Positions 54,712-63,205 of a stretch of 64,000 nucleotides of DNA are shown here, piece after piece (the first letter of the stretch is position 1; each line of letters begins with the position of its first letter). This DNA is from Paenibacillus apiarius (lineage in GTDB: Bacteria > Bacillota > Bacilli > Paenibacillales > Paenibacillaceae). The DNA is taken from NCBI RefSeq assembly GCF_017052585.1, contig NZ_JAFFHZ010000001.1:1794501-1858500 (forward strand), given 5' to 3'. The position numbers were made by a program, and so were the translations under genes. A model generated the notes under the pieces. That model was not told where the DNA came from, ran no database searches, and was given only the letters and a program-made list of their open reading frames with translations.

Positions 54712-55109
54712 TCTCGGACAACACCTTTCGTTTGCACTTCAATTTCTGGTGGATATATCCGCACATCTATAGATACTCCTTGGGAAGGTAAAGCGTAAAT
54801 GCGAACTTCTTTCTGTCCCTTCTGCATGTACCGTTGAAAAGCAATCTGACCGAAGGTAACCTTCTGCTTCGCAATGTTGCCAAGGCTATCGCCTTCTTGG
54901 GCATACTGTTCGGTTGCACTCATAGCCGCTTGGCGTGCAGAATCACTTATATCCTGGGCAACCACCGATGGCCGCTGCAGCCCCAGCTCGTTCCACACCG
55001 AATCCCAATTCATGTCGATTTCGACACTACGGTTCTGTATATGTAATTCTGCCGGTTCATAACGAAATGCATAAGACTGGATTTGACGAATGGTATCCGA
55101 TATCCGCAA
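54708..55109 (-). CDS. YviE-like protein (DUF6470)
   Basis: This is a protein of unknown function found between flgL and fliW. At 133 aa it is shorter than I recall for B. subtilis YviE (~190 aa) and seems to lack part of the N-terminal region. The ELSIQ-type repeats are reduced to one ELHIQNRSVEIDM. The centre (RQAAMSATEQYAQEGDSLGNIAKQ) and the end (SQGVSIDVRIYPPEIEVQTKG) fit the family. The start is TTG with AAGG 10 nt upstream; a stop codon lies two codons further up, so it cannot extend. Confidence 0.75.
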   Translation of the reverse strand: MRISDTIRQIQSYAFRYEPAELHIQNRSVEIDMNWDSVWNELGLQRPSVVAQDISDSARQAAMSATEQYAQEGDSLGNIAKQKVTFGQIAFQRYMQKGQKEVRIYALPSQGVSIDVRIYPPEIEVQTKGVVRD

Positions 55110-55135
55110 TCTTCATCATCCTTCCACAGAACCCG

Positions 55136-56050
55136 CTATCGGATAAAGTCGATGAGCGAGGTCTGCATAATGCGGGCACCAGTCGACAATGCCGCTTGCA
55201 ATACATTTTCCTGCGTTTTCAATTCAATAATGCCAGCCGGCATATCTGTGTCCGCCACACCTTTGCGCTGTTCTTTCAAACTCACTTTGTCATCTGCCAA
55301 ACGATTTTCCATCAGTTCAAAGCGATTCATACGCGCGCCAATCTCTGACCATTGTGTATTGATGCGGTCGGCTGAGGCATCAATTCGATCCAAACTGGAA
55401 AGCAATTCTTGAGTATCGTTATTTTCCAACGATTTAATGATGTCATCCATCGTCTGGAACACGTTGTCATTGCTTTTATCGATCGGCTTCGTCGTATCGA
55501 TCGCACTGCCGAAAATGAACTCTCCCGTGATGCTCACTGGCACGGTAACCGCAGGGCTGACATTCAATTTATATATCCCTTGATCGGTTTGTTCCGTAGC
55601 CGATCCATCATTCGTGTAAGGAGGCGTATCCGTTTTCTGGCCGTTAAACAAATATCGCCCGTTATAAGCGCTGTTCCCGATCATCACCAATTGCTCTTTA
55701 AGCTGCTTGATTTCAGCGAGAATCGACTTGCGCGCATCGTCAGGAGTGGTTCCGGTCGATGCTTGCTGCGTCAATGTCCGCGCCCGCTTGAGGACATCGC
55801 TCGCCTGCTGCATCAATGAATCCATTGTTTTTAGCATTCCTGTCCCCATCTGGGCGTTCATGGTGAACTCATCATTTCGATTCAATTCGCTGTCATAACG
55901 CATTTGGTAACCAATCCCAACCGGATCGTCACCAGGTCTGTGAATTCTTTGACCGGAAGACAGCTTGTTATTCAAGTCGGTCATGTTGCTGTTCATATAC
56001 CGTAAATTGTGCAGCAGCTGTGTGTTCTGCATGGAACTCGTTACACGCAT
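55136..56050 (-). CDS. flgL: Flagellar hook-filament junction protein FlgL
   Basis: FlgL (HAP3) joins hook to filament. The 304-aa protein is flagellin-like at both ends (MRVTSSMQNTQLLHNLRYMNSNMTDLNNKLSSG and the C-terminal LSTGARIMQTSLIDF) with YNGRYLFNGQKTDTPPY in the middle. It follows flgK by 47 nt. Confidence 0.95.
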   Translation of the reverse strand: MRVTSSMQNTQLLHNLRYMNSNMTDLNNKLSSGQRIHRPGDDPVGIGYQMRYDSELNRNDEFTMNAQMGTGMLKTMDSLMQQASDVLKRARTLTQQASTGTTPDDARKSILAEIKQLKEQLVMIGNSAYNGRYLFNGQKTDTPPYTNDGSATEQTDQGIYKLNVSPAVTVPVSITGEFIFGSAIDTTKPIDKSNDNVFQTMDDIIKSLENNDTQELLSSLDRIDASADRINTQWSEIGARMNRFELMENRLADDKVSLKEQRKGVADTDMPAGIIELKTQENVLQAALSTGARIMQTSLIDFIR

Positions 56051-56097
56051 TTTATAAGTCCTCCTTGCTTTATGTTATTCATAACAATTATCTATTC

Positions 56098-57666
56098 TTA
56101 ACGGCCGACTACGCCCATTTGGTTAATCACTTTGTCCAACATTTCGTCCACGGTCGTCATATTGCGGGCAGCAGCATTATATGCATGTTGGAATCGGATC
56201 ATATCCGCCATTTCTTCGTCCAAGGACACGCCGCTCACCGACTGGCGCCGGAACTCAACCGAATCAACCATATCATTTTGTACTTTCACATTACGCTCTG
56301 CATTGGCCGCCCGGGTCCCCATGTCGCCCATCATGGCGCGGTAATAGTCATCAATCGAGCCTGTGGACAACGAAGTCATATCGCTCGGGTAAGTGAATGT
56401 TTTATCACGCAAGGAAGCCAGAGCATGTGCAATCACGCTATTCCCTTTAACGGTTATATTTTGTCCGTTCACCACATCGTAGCGGCCGGAAGCGGCAATT
56501 TTGCTCACATCCGCAGTAATTTCGGGATTGACTTGAATGTTCGAGATGGAGAAATTGCCGCCATCCGCTGCCGTAAAGAAAGGAATGCCCGATTTCGCCG
56601 GATCGGATAACGAATATCCCAAGGAATGCAAACCATTGAAGCCGCTCACTTCAACCTGCGCGGCACTCTTCAAGCGCGCCCCTGCCGGAATGGTTCCTCC
56701 TGGCGGAATGGTCATGCCATTCTCCAGCTCGACGGTGCTCTTCGCAACCAGGTTAGATGAAGCTACATATCCTGCAGCCAGCTCGACTTGCACATTGCCT
56801 GTAACTAACGTTTGCACCATGGCGTTCGTCTGGTCGCGCACTTTCGCCACTTCTCCGAGCGAAAGTGCATAGCCGTGCAATTGGCCGGATGTTGCTTCAA
56901 TATCGGCGGTAATTGGTGTTGCTTCCGCGTTCTCAACAACCATGACGCCGCCCGCCGTAATCGTCATGTCGCCATACTCGCCTTCCGTGACTTCCACGTC
57001 AACTATCGTCGAGAGCTTATCGATGAGCAGATCACGCTGATCCCGGAAGTCGTTGGCGTTGTCTCCCGTGCCTTCCACGCGCTTGATCGTATCGGTCAGC
57101 TTGGCGATGTTGTTGATCAGGTCGTTCGCTTCATTGACCTTGATGTTCATGCTGGAATTGATATCGTTTTCCAGCTTCGTTAACGATTCGTCGATATGCT
57201 TCATCATGTTCGTCATGTTGGTGGCCGCGCCGACTACTTCTACGCGGGCGCTAAGCAAGGAAGGGTCGCGGTTGAGAACTTCCCACGAGTTCCAGAACTT
57301 GTCCATGACGCCGCGCAGACCGTTCTCGGTCGGTTCGTTAAAAAAGCCTTCTATTGAGCGAATGCTGTTGTCGACAATGCTCCAGGAGCCTAACGTTTGG
57401 TTCTCTCTGCGGAATTGGACATCGAGGAAGCTGTCTCTGATGCGGGTAATGCTGTCATACTGAACGCCGGTTCCTAGCTGTCCCGGCGCTACGCTGTTGA
57501 ACATGCCGGGCATCGCTAACGGGCGGGTTGCGGAAGCGTTGACGCGCTGGCGCGTATATCCATCCGTCGAAGCGTTCGCAATATTGTGCCCCAATGTCTG
57601 CATCATCGTCGTATGAACAAACAAGGAGCGTCTACTCGTTTCTAGTCCGTGAAAGGTTGATCTCAT
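56098..57666 (-). CDS. flgK: Flagellar hook-associated protein FlgK
   Basis: FlgK (HAP1) lies between hook and FlgL. The 522-aa protein has the rod/hook N-terminal motif LFVHTTMMQTLGHNIANASTDGYTRQRVN and ends with MIRFQHAYNAAARNMTTVDEMLDKVINQMGVVGR. The central heptad-rich region and a variable domain are normal for the family. It follows flgN. Confidence 0.96.
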   Translation of the reverse strand: MRSTFHGLETSRRSLFVHTTMMQTLGHNIANASTDGYTRQRVNASATRPLAMPGMFNSVAPGQLGTGVQYDSITRIRDSFLDVQFRRENQTLGSWSIVDNSIRSIEGFFNEPTENGLRGVMDKFWNSWEVLNRDPSLLSARVEVVGAATNMTNMMKHIDESLTKLENDINSSMNIKVNEANDLINNIAKLTDTIKRVEGTGDNANDFRDQRDLLIDKLSTIVDVEVTEGEYGDMTITAGGVMVVENAEATPITADIEATSGQLHGYALSLGEVAKVRDQTNAMVQTLVTGNVQVELAAGYVASSNLVAKSTVELENGMTIPPGGTIPAGARLKSAAQVEVSGFNGLHSLGYSLSDPAKSGIPFFTAADGGNFSISNIQVNPEITADVSKIAASGRYDVVNGQNITVKGNSVIAHALASLRDKTFTYPSDMTSLSTGSIDDYYRAMMGDMGTRAANAERNVKVQNDMVDSVEFRRQSVSGVSLDEEMADMIRFQHAYNAAARNMTTVDEMLDKVINQMGVVGR

Positions 57667-57692
57667 TACACTTCGTTCCTTTCTGTATCTGT

Positions 57693-58193
57693 CTAAGCTC
57701 GTGTATCCAACATGCCGGGTCTGCTGTAGCTCGAAGCCGATTGTTCTGGGCGATGATACAGCATGTCCTGTTCTGAATAATCTATAAAAAGATTCAATTG
57801 ATACTCTACAAAATGCAACGACTGTTCGATTAACGTTTGGTTATGATCATTTATTTGCTTTAATCGCTGAAGTGTGGCGGCAATCCTCTCTTGAACGGCC
57901 ATTATTTCGGTACGTTCCTGAGCATCGAATACGAGCTTCATAATCTCGGTCAAGGAGAGCTGAAGTTTGGATTTAATCCCTTTGCTTTGCAAAAAAGCGT
58001 GTACAATTCCTTCCCGTTCCTCCTCCAGAGCGGAAAGTCCCTTCAACCATTTCGACTCTTGATTTGACATTCGAACCAGCTCTTTGATGTCATTTTGAAT
58101 AATGACCCGCGTCTTCGCTTCTCCAATGCTTTCAAGCTGCTGATACACCGTTTCCATTCGATTCAATACATCGATTAATGCTGATGCGCTCAC
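57693..58193 (-). CDS. flgN: Flagellar export chaperone FlgN
   Basis: FlgN binds FlgK and FlgL for export. The 166-aa protein is helical, with ALIDVLNRMETVYQQLESIGEAKTRVIIQND at the start and a long heptad-rich end. I chose GTG 58193, 6 nt after GGAGGG. The ATG at 58211 overlaps flgM by four bases but has no Shine-Dalgarno. Synteny (yvyG) supports the name. Confidence 0.85.
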   Translation of the reverse strand: MSASALIDVLNRMETVYQQLESIGEAKTRVIIQNDIKELVRMSNQESKWLKGLSALEEEREGIVHAFLQSKGIKSKLQLSLTEIMKLVFDAQERTEIMAVQERIAATLQRLKQINDHNQTLIEQSLHFVEYQLNLFIDYSEQDMLYHRPEQSASSYSRPGMLDTRA

Positions 58194-58207
58194 GCTTGGC
58201 CCTCCGC

Positions 58208-58483
58208 TCATTCGACGTCTTTTTTAAACAGGGGAAGCAGTTTCTCCGCAATCTTATCCGCTTCTACATGGTACGTGCCTGTAGCTACCGCCTGCTTCAA
58301 TGCTGCAAGCCGCTCGCCGCGTCCCGCATCCTGCACTTGATTTTGCGCATCCAGCATTTCCTTCGCTTCCGTGGAAATGATTAGCTCATCCTTGCGGGAA
58401 GGCTTTTTAGAGGCATGGTTCATCGCCTGCTGTTTCTGATAGTACTGTATCGCTCCAAGACGCTGTGTCTCATTAATTTTCAT
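58208..58483 (-). CDS. flgM: Anti-sigma-D factor FlgM
   Basis: FlgM holds sigma-D until the hook is complete and it is exported or lost. The 91-aa protein has the C-terminal sigma-binding helices (RLAALKQAVATGTYHVEADKIAEKLLPLF), a close family match. A sigma-D-type promoter (58533-58560) precedes it, so sigma-D would feed its own inhibitor, as in B. subtilis. GAGGTGA lies upstream of the ATG. Confidence 0.95.
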   Translation of the reverse strand: MKINETQRLGAIQYYQKQQAMNHASKKPSRKDELIISTEAKEMLDAQNQVQDAGRGERLAALKQAVATGTYHVEADKIAEKLLPLFKKDVE

Positions 58484-58513
58484 CTCGATTCACCTCATTA
58501 AAAATCAAAAAAC

Positions 58514-58539
58514 CGATAACCTTTACTAAGATTATCGGC
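58514..58539 (-). terminator. Terminator between yvyF and flgM, overlapping a promoter
   Basis: On the minus strand CCGATAA and TTATCGG pair around a 12-nt loop and are followed by TTTTTT. It lies 45 nt after yvyF and 31 nt before flgM. Its upstream arm is also the -10 of the sigma-D-type promoter. Confidence 0.8.
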
Positions 58540-58560
58540 TTATTGTCAAGATATATTAAG
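58533..58560 (-). promoter_or_regulatory. Sigma-D-type promoter of flgM
   Basis: On the minus strand TTAA (58560-58557), 16 bp, GCCGATAA (58540-58533), seven of eight matches at the -10. Transcription would start near 58526, within the loop of the terminator hairpin, so transcripts from here would miss the upstream arm and escape termination. Confidence 0.8.
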
Positions 58561-58583
58561 TATTATTTGAAAGAAGTTGTATA

Positions 58584-58994
58584 CTATCTTTCACGCTTCG
58601 TGTCAATGACTTTATAAGCCCGGCTGCCGGCAGCAGACTTCTCTTCGTCTGTCCCCGTCTCTTTGCGCGCTTCATTCATATCCCGTATCAACCTCGTTCG
58701 GCATGCTTCGCACATATGACCTTCCCGAATCGGATTGCCGCATATCTCGCAATCATAAGTCAAATTCGGCGCTTGGTAGACCGAAATGCGTCCTTCCCTA
58801 ATGAACTGGGTAATCTGCCGCACGCTTACTTCCGTCGCTTCGCTCAGTTCTTGCATCGCGGACTGACGTTTCTCACGCAAATAAGCAACGCAGCGTTCAT
58901 ATTCCTGTTCAATCTCCTTTAAGCAAGCCGGACAGAGGTCTCTGAACGCCTTCGCAAACAGTCTTCCGCAGCGCGGACAATTGCTCAATTCCAT
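58584..58994 (-). CDS. yvyF: YvyF-type zinc-ribbon flagellar operon protein
   Basis: This is a TIGR03826-type protein of unknown role, linked by position to flagellar genes. The 136-aa protein has a first cysteine set CPRCGR and CPAC (residues 6-22), an HTH-like centre (EATEVSVRQITQFIREGRISVY), a second set CEIC and CEAC near 80-96, and a disordered tail. It lies between comFC and flgM, as in B. subtilis, and is followed by a terminator. Confidence 0.9.
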   Translation of the reverse strand: MELSNCPRCGRLFAKAFRDLCPACLKEIEQEYERCVAYLREKRQSAMQELSEATEVSVRQITQFIREGRISVYQAPNLTYDCEICGNPIREGHMCEACRTRLIRDMNEARKETGTDEEKSAAGSRAYKVIDTKRER

Positions 58995-59079
58995 GTATTT
59001 CGCCCCCTTCGATGCCTGTTTCGTATAATCTCATCATATCTTATTCATCGACAGTTGACGAGCAGTTTTTTAGATGGAC

Positions 59080-59976
59080 TCACGCCCTGGCCCAAGTATA
59101 GCTCGCTAAGGCAACAGGAAGGCGGAAATTCCTGTTCCAGACGGCAAACTCCCGGGCGCATGATCGAAGCGTGCTGCCTGTCGTATAAACGTCATCTACT
59201 AGCAACAATCGCACCTCCTCTAGCGTCTGCCAACGTTCTGCAGGAAGCTTGCGCAGGGAGGTAACCAGATCGTTCATGGCCTGTTCCTTCATGACAAAAG
59301 CATGAGCGATATTAGTAGCCCTTCCACCGCGCGACTGCATGCTCTGCTTCTCGGAATCCTGTACCCGTGCCAGCAACGATAGCACCGGAACCTTCCAAGC
59401 TCGCCCCAATGATTGTGCCAGCTGCTCCGCTTGATTGAACCCGCGTACACGCAACCGCGCTTCACTTGTCGGCACATAGGTGATGATGTCCGGAAGCAGC
59501 ATACGATTCCCTTCATTCAGGCCCATTCGCGATTTCCTTATTCTACGGCGCCTAGTCCACACCGATTCGAACAGCATACTGAACGACGAAATCATCATAT
59601 CCGTCATAATACGCTCATAACGGACATTCCCTCTAAATTTGTATTCGGCAAGCCACTGCTTCATTTGCTCATCATATTGCACGACGCTGCGATTGGCGGT
59701 TAAACCATCCTTCTGGAGCGGATGCCGCTTACAGTCGGTGCAGCGAATGCTGCGCCCGCATGAAGGGCAGCCGAGTGCTTGTATCCACGGGATCGATACC
59801 AAGCACTTTGAACAGAGCAATGGCAGCAGCCTGCCCGCACGCGGCTCCATTACAAGCGACGCCGATGAGAAACCGTTTATTCTGTTGTTGCAGACAATGC
59901 AGGTGCTCACTCGAGGTTGCATTAATCTCACGTAGACCTTTTCCATCCACTCGCCCCATTGCGGCAAGCTAACCAA
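59080..59976 (-). CDS. comFC: ComFC competence protein, phosphoribosyltransferase fold
   Basis: ComFC works with ComFA in uptake of transforming DNA. The 298-aa protein has a zinc-binding N-terminus (CIVC, CSKC, CPSC, CTDC within the first ~75 residues) and the PRPP-binding loop VRLLLVDDVYTTGSTLRSCA near residue 255. VPTSEARLRVRGFNQAEQLAQSLG is the usual ComF text. I chose TTG 59976, with AGGGGG 7 nt upstream, overlapping comFA by 8 nt; ATG 59994 is the alternative. No comFB lies between comFA and comFC. Confidence 0.9.
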   Translation of the reverse strand: MVSLPQWGEWMEKVYVRLMQPRVSTCIVCNNRINGFSSASLVMEPRAGRLLPLLCSKCLVSIPWIQALGCPSCGRSIRCTDCKRHPLQKDGLTANRSVVQYDEQMKQWLAEYKFRGNVRYERIMTDMMISSFSMLFESVWTRRRRIRKSRMGLNEGNRMLLPDIITYVPTSEARLRVRGFNQAEQLAQSLGRAWKVPVLSLLARVQDSEKQSMQSRGGRATNIAHAFVMKEQAMNDLVTSLRKLPAERWQTLEEVRLLLVDDVYTTGSTLRSCAREFAVWNRNFRLPVALASYTWARA

Positions 59977-62080
59977 CCTGCTTCCCCCTCTCATCCTCAG
60001 TTAGCAAGTAGCCGTTGCGCCCGGCAATTCGGTTCATGTCGCGAATCTGACGCACTGCTTTCCGCTGTGCCTCATTCCATTGGGCCGAACCAAACACGGC
60101 ATTGCCTGCGGGATCATCCTTCGAACGCCCTGCTCTGCCCGCCATCTGAACGAGCGACGAGGCGTCAAAAAGACGGTCATGCGCATCCAAAATATAAACG
60201 TCGCTCTTCGGCACCGTCACTCCACGCTCCAAAATGGTCGTCGTCACTAACACCCGTATTTTCCGTTCACGGAAACCCATTACCTTATCACTTCTCATCT
60301 CATCCACAGCAGACGTGCCGCCTACAATAATTTCAGGCAACTGATGGCTCAATAACCGGACCATCGGCTCTACCTGACGAATGCGGGCGACAAAAACAAA
60401 GACCTGAGCTCCCCGCCCGACCGAATGCGATATCCGCTTCATCAGCAGGTCAGGCAGCGAACGCCGAGCAAGACACTGTTCGACAGCAGGCATCGCAATG
60501 TGAGCTGGAACAGGCAATGGATAACGGTGAAACCGGACCGGAACTCTTGCATGAGCCATCCTCCCGCGCTTCACATCCCGCTGCATCGTTTCCGGAGGAG
60601 TGGCGGATAAATAGACGAACACGCCTCCTGGACGGCATACTCGATTTGCCGCCCGATGGAGCATCGGATCGTTGTGATATGGAAACGCATCGAGCTCGTC
60701 AATAATGACGAGATCAAAAGCCTCTGCGAAGCGCAGCAGCTGATGCGTGGTCGCAAGCGTGAGCGTTCCTTCGGTCCAACGTTCAGGACTGCCCCCATAG
60801 AGGGTGACCACCTTCTGTGCGGGAAATGCTTTCTCAATGCGGGGCTTAAGCTCCAACACCACATCACGCCGCGGCGTCGCTACCAGCGCTCGTCCGCCAT
60901 GAAGCAGCGTATCCTCAATCAATGGGAATATCATCTCCGTCTTGCCCGCTCCGGTCACCGCCCACAGCAGAAACGCTCCTTTCTCCAGCGCCAACTTGCT
61001 CCTCCGATTGCGCTTTCCCTTTTCACGGATTGTGTGAATATACTGCAAAGCCTGTGTACTTGCTGCTTCTTGCGCCAGGGCCAAGCTCCATTTCTTCAAC
61101 CTCTCTTCTACAGGAGCAACTTGGCAATCACTGTTCACTTCCTGCTGAAATACGCCTCTAATGAGAAGCGCGCACGAGCGGCTGCGACCGAGATTCAAGC
61201 ATTGCGTACATGTCAGACAACGTTTGGAGCCGCACGTTGCGCAGGAGGAAGCATTCAAACCTTCGGAGCTCCCGCATCGACCGCAAAAGGCTGCAGTGGA
61301 TTTATCTTTGAAGAGACAAAGTGATGATATGTGCAGCCACCATCTTCCTTTCCCCCGCTTTCGCTCATGGGTACCACTGGAGACAGTATCCCGTCCCCAT
61401 TGTATGCCGGAACACACCTCCAGCCACCCTTGCAGCCAACCAAATTGAATGAGCACATGTCTCATCGGAACGAATCGTTCCCATCCTTTATCACGAAGAA
61501 GCTGCACGATTTCCTCGTCCAGCAGCAATCGCCCGCGCATCCCATCCGCAAATTGCCGCGTATCCGCATATAAAGAAAGAGGAGCGCGCTGCGCCCCTGC
61601 CCCCTCTATCTGCTTCTGTCTTTGCTCATCAGTAATGTTGCCCGTGACACGCTCCTCTTCTCCCATATAGGCAACTGCACGTTCGGCAACCAAGTATACC
61701 TGATCTTGATGTTCCCTAACGTATGTATTCGAGGCAGGTTCTGAATGGGGCGGCTCGATAATGAGCACATCCAGATGCTCCTCCGCCAACAATTGCTGCG
61801 TACTATCTTCCAACGTCTCGCGATGCGGCATAAGCAGCTCGGCAAAATATTGAACCCATCTCCGCTTTCCCCATTCATCCATTTCTTTTACGAACGAGAA
61901 CTGCTCCAGCACCACCAAACCTAGCTGAATCGAAATAGCCTGCTGCAGAATGACAAGCCTCGATCCATTCGCCTTCCGTCCATCCTCCGCTAACCAATAG
62001 CTTGCATCCACCCGCCAATCCAGAGTCATACCTGTGTTCCACCCGTACTCCGTTCGTACGGCATAGATTCTTACCTGCAT
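59969..62080 (-). CDS. comFA: ComFA DNA-uptake helicase with long N-terminal extension
   Basis: ComFA is a cytoplasmic ATPase that helps pull single-stranded DNA through ComEC during transformation. The 703-aa protein has a four-cysteine-pair zinc region (CGRC, CATC, CLTC, CLNL... near 265-300), Walker A AVTGAGKTE near 377, a DEAD-type box reading DELDAF near 463, SATPPE near 493 and motif VI QMAGRAGRS near 646. It is about 240 residues longer than the B. subtilis protein (463 aa, from memory); the extra part is N-terminal, and I recognise no domain there. ATG 62080 has AGGAG 9 nt upstream. Confidence 0.92.
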   Translation of the reverse strand: MQVRIYAVRTEYGWNTGMTLDWRVDASYWLAEDGRKANGSRLVILQQAISIQLGLVVLEQFSFVKEMDEWGKRRWVQYFAELLMPHRETLEDSTQQLLAEEHLDVLIIEPPHSEPASNTYVREHQDQVYLVAERAVAYMGEEERVTGNITDEQRQKQIEGAGAQRAPLSLYADTRQFADGMRGRLLLDEEIVQLLRDKGWERFVPMRHVLIQFGWLQGWLEVCSGIQWGRDTVSSGTHERKRGKGRWWLHISSLCLFKDKSTAAFCGRCGSSEGLNASSCATCGSKRCLTCTQCLNLGRSRSCALLIRGVFQQEVNSDCQVAPVEERLKKWSLALAQEAASTQALQYIHTIREKGKRNRRSKLALEKGAFLLWAVTGAGKTEMIFPLIEDTLLHGGRALVATPRRDVVLELKPRIEKAFPAQKVVTLYGGSPERWTEGTLTLATTHQLLRFAEAFDLVIIDELDAFPYHNDPMLHRAANRVCRPGGVFVYLSATPPETMQRDVKRGRMAHARVPVRFHRYPLPVPAHIAMPAVEQCLARRSLPDLLMKRISHSVGRGAQVFVFVARIRQVEPMVRLLSHQLPEIIVGGTSAVDEMRSDKVMGFRERKIRVLVTTTILERGVTVPKSDVYILDAHDRLFDASSLVQMAGRAGRSKDDPAGNAVFGSAQWNEAQRKAVRQIRDMNRIAGRNGYLLTEDERGKQVG

Positions 62081-62168
62081 CCTCTTCCTCTCCTTCATTC
62101 GCACGGCGCTTCTCTAAGCACATAGTGGTAATGGCCTGTTCACGATGTCTGGTCCACGGGATCAAAAA

Positions 62169-62214
62169 AAGCACACCTTTCCCGTTAATTTAGGAAAAGC
62201 ATGTGCTTCATGCT
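62169..62214 (-). promoter_or_regulatory. Attenuator-like alternative hairpins in the comFA leader
   Basis: On the minus strand AAGCACA...TGTGCTT with an inner TTTCC/GGAAA pairing forms an intrinsic terminator (62208-62169) followed by seven Ts. Just upstream, AGCATG and CATGCT (62214-62198) form a hairpin that takes up the terminator's first arm, so the two cannot form together. The terminator lies ~90 nt before comFA and after a promoter, so it may regulate comFA rather than only end the upstream transcript. Confidence 0.55.
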
Positions 62215-62647
62215 CAGCGCCTATCATATTTGTATAAAATTGTATATGATTCCGTCACTTCTGGCAACCCATTATTGCAAAAATCCGCAAAAAAAATTTC
62301 GTTGAGCTCTTATCTAATTTGAACTCTGAGCGCCAACAACTACAATTCGGTGATATGGCAACATCGTCTGAGCAGCAATGTTACTAGAAATATATGCAAA
62401 TGAAAAGGAACAAAAGTACTTGTCGTACAATTGCTCCTTCATGAATCATGCATAAATAACTGGTTTACTATCACATCTCGAAAAAATATAGTCCCGCATT
62501 AAACACAGTGTATCCGTTAACAAAACATATTGTGGGCCATTCTCGCCACTTACAGCGCGGCTATCATCCGCAGTTGCGCAGAACCAACAAGACTAGCGAT
62601 GTCTGCGGCACTTGCAGCATCGCCGAACCCATCGGCGCCACCGCCGT
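62210..62647. other. AT-rich stretch upstream of comFA
   Basis: This gap holds the comFA promoter (62239-62267). The part nearest the upstream gene (about 62545-62647) is GC-rich and in another minus-strand frame reads GGGADGFGDAASAADIASLV..., which looks like a protein tail. The AT-rich middle (62280-62520) shows nothing I can name. I did not find clear ComK boxes (AAAA-N5-TTTT pairs). Confidence 0.45.
62239..62267 (-). promoter_or_regulatory. Sigma-A-type promoter upstream of comFA
   Basis: On the minus strand TTGCCA (62267-62262), 17 bp, TACAAT (62244-62239). Transcription would start near 62232 and run into the alternative hairpins at 62169-62214 before comFA. Confidence 0.6.
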
Positions 62648-63088
62648 CTACAGCGCGCTGCCAGCCATAAAGGGCACCTTCATCCAATCTTCTTGCCGGC
62701 GCGGTTGAACGACAATCAACGATTCCTCTGCCGCTTGCCGCTGCTGTAAATCGTTAAGAACCGCTTGCAGTTCATCCTGACGAATGTGCAGCTCCTGCCA
62801 GCTTACTCCATGTCCGTGTGCCGCAAGCGCAGCAATATGAATCGTTGCATCCGTGGAACCACAATCAACAACGGTAAAGTGCAAACGACGTCCTTTCAGC
62901 CATGCATACCAACTATATGCCCGTATCAACCATTCCATATGGCGTTCATCATTTTCGGTCACGATAACGACATGCATCCACGGCGCCGGTGCGGCGCCAC
63001 GCAGCAGCTTCTGCCATTTATGCGCCAGATGAACGGCCGCTACCGCCAACCCGTAGCACCCAACAATCCATAATAGCATTGCGATCAT
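62648..63088 (-). CDS. Hypothetical membrane-anchored protein with GT2-like segment
   Basis: I do not recognise this 146-aa protein. It has one N-terminal membrane helix (MLLWIVGCYGLAVAAVHLA), then VVIVTENDERHMEWLIRAY and FTVVDCGSTDATIHIAALAA, which recall the nucleotide-binding start of family-2 glycosyltransferases. The rest of that domain is missing. ATG 63088 has AAGGAGG upstream, so translation is probably real. It lies where yviA sits in B. subtilis, between degU and comFA, but I see no clear likeness. The GC-rich sequence after its stop may be a frameshifted continuation. Confidence 0.7.
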   Translation of the reverse strand: MIAMLLWIVGCYGLAVAAVHLAHKWQKLLRGAAPAPWMHVVIVTENDERHMEWLIRAYSWYAWLKGRRLHFTVVDCGSTDATIHIAALAAHGHGVSWQELHIRQDELQAVLNDLQQRQAAEESLIVVQPRRQEDWMKVPFMAGSAL

Positions 63089-63170
63089 GCGGCCACCTCC
63101 TTACTATCAAGTGTATGCCGCATGGGGTCTCATGGTGACGGACAAGCGTCGCCTTTCTGGTATAAAAGCC

Positions 63171-63193
63171 GTTCAAAAAGTTACTTTTTGAAC
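63171..63193 (-). terminator. Terminator of degSU
   Basis: GTTCAAAAAG and CTTTTTGAAC form a perfect 10-bp stem with a TAA loop (minus strand), 13 nt after degU. The U-tract lies within the stem arm. Confidence 0.75.
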
Positions 63194-63205
63194 ATGTATT
63201 TTAGG

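Noticed and set aside
62508..62708. Plus-strand 66-codon frame (MYPLTKHIVGHSR...)
   Set aside because: No ribosome site; it overlaps the end of a better-supported minus-strand gene and its cysteine pattern fits no family I know.
63171..63193. Second copy of the argC-leader repeat element
   Set aside because: It shares only the AAAAAG/CTTTTT ends; there is no internal sequence and the hairpin is 23 bp, which fits a degU terminator.
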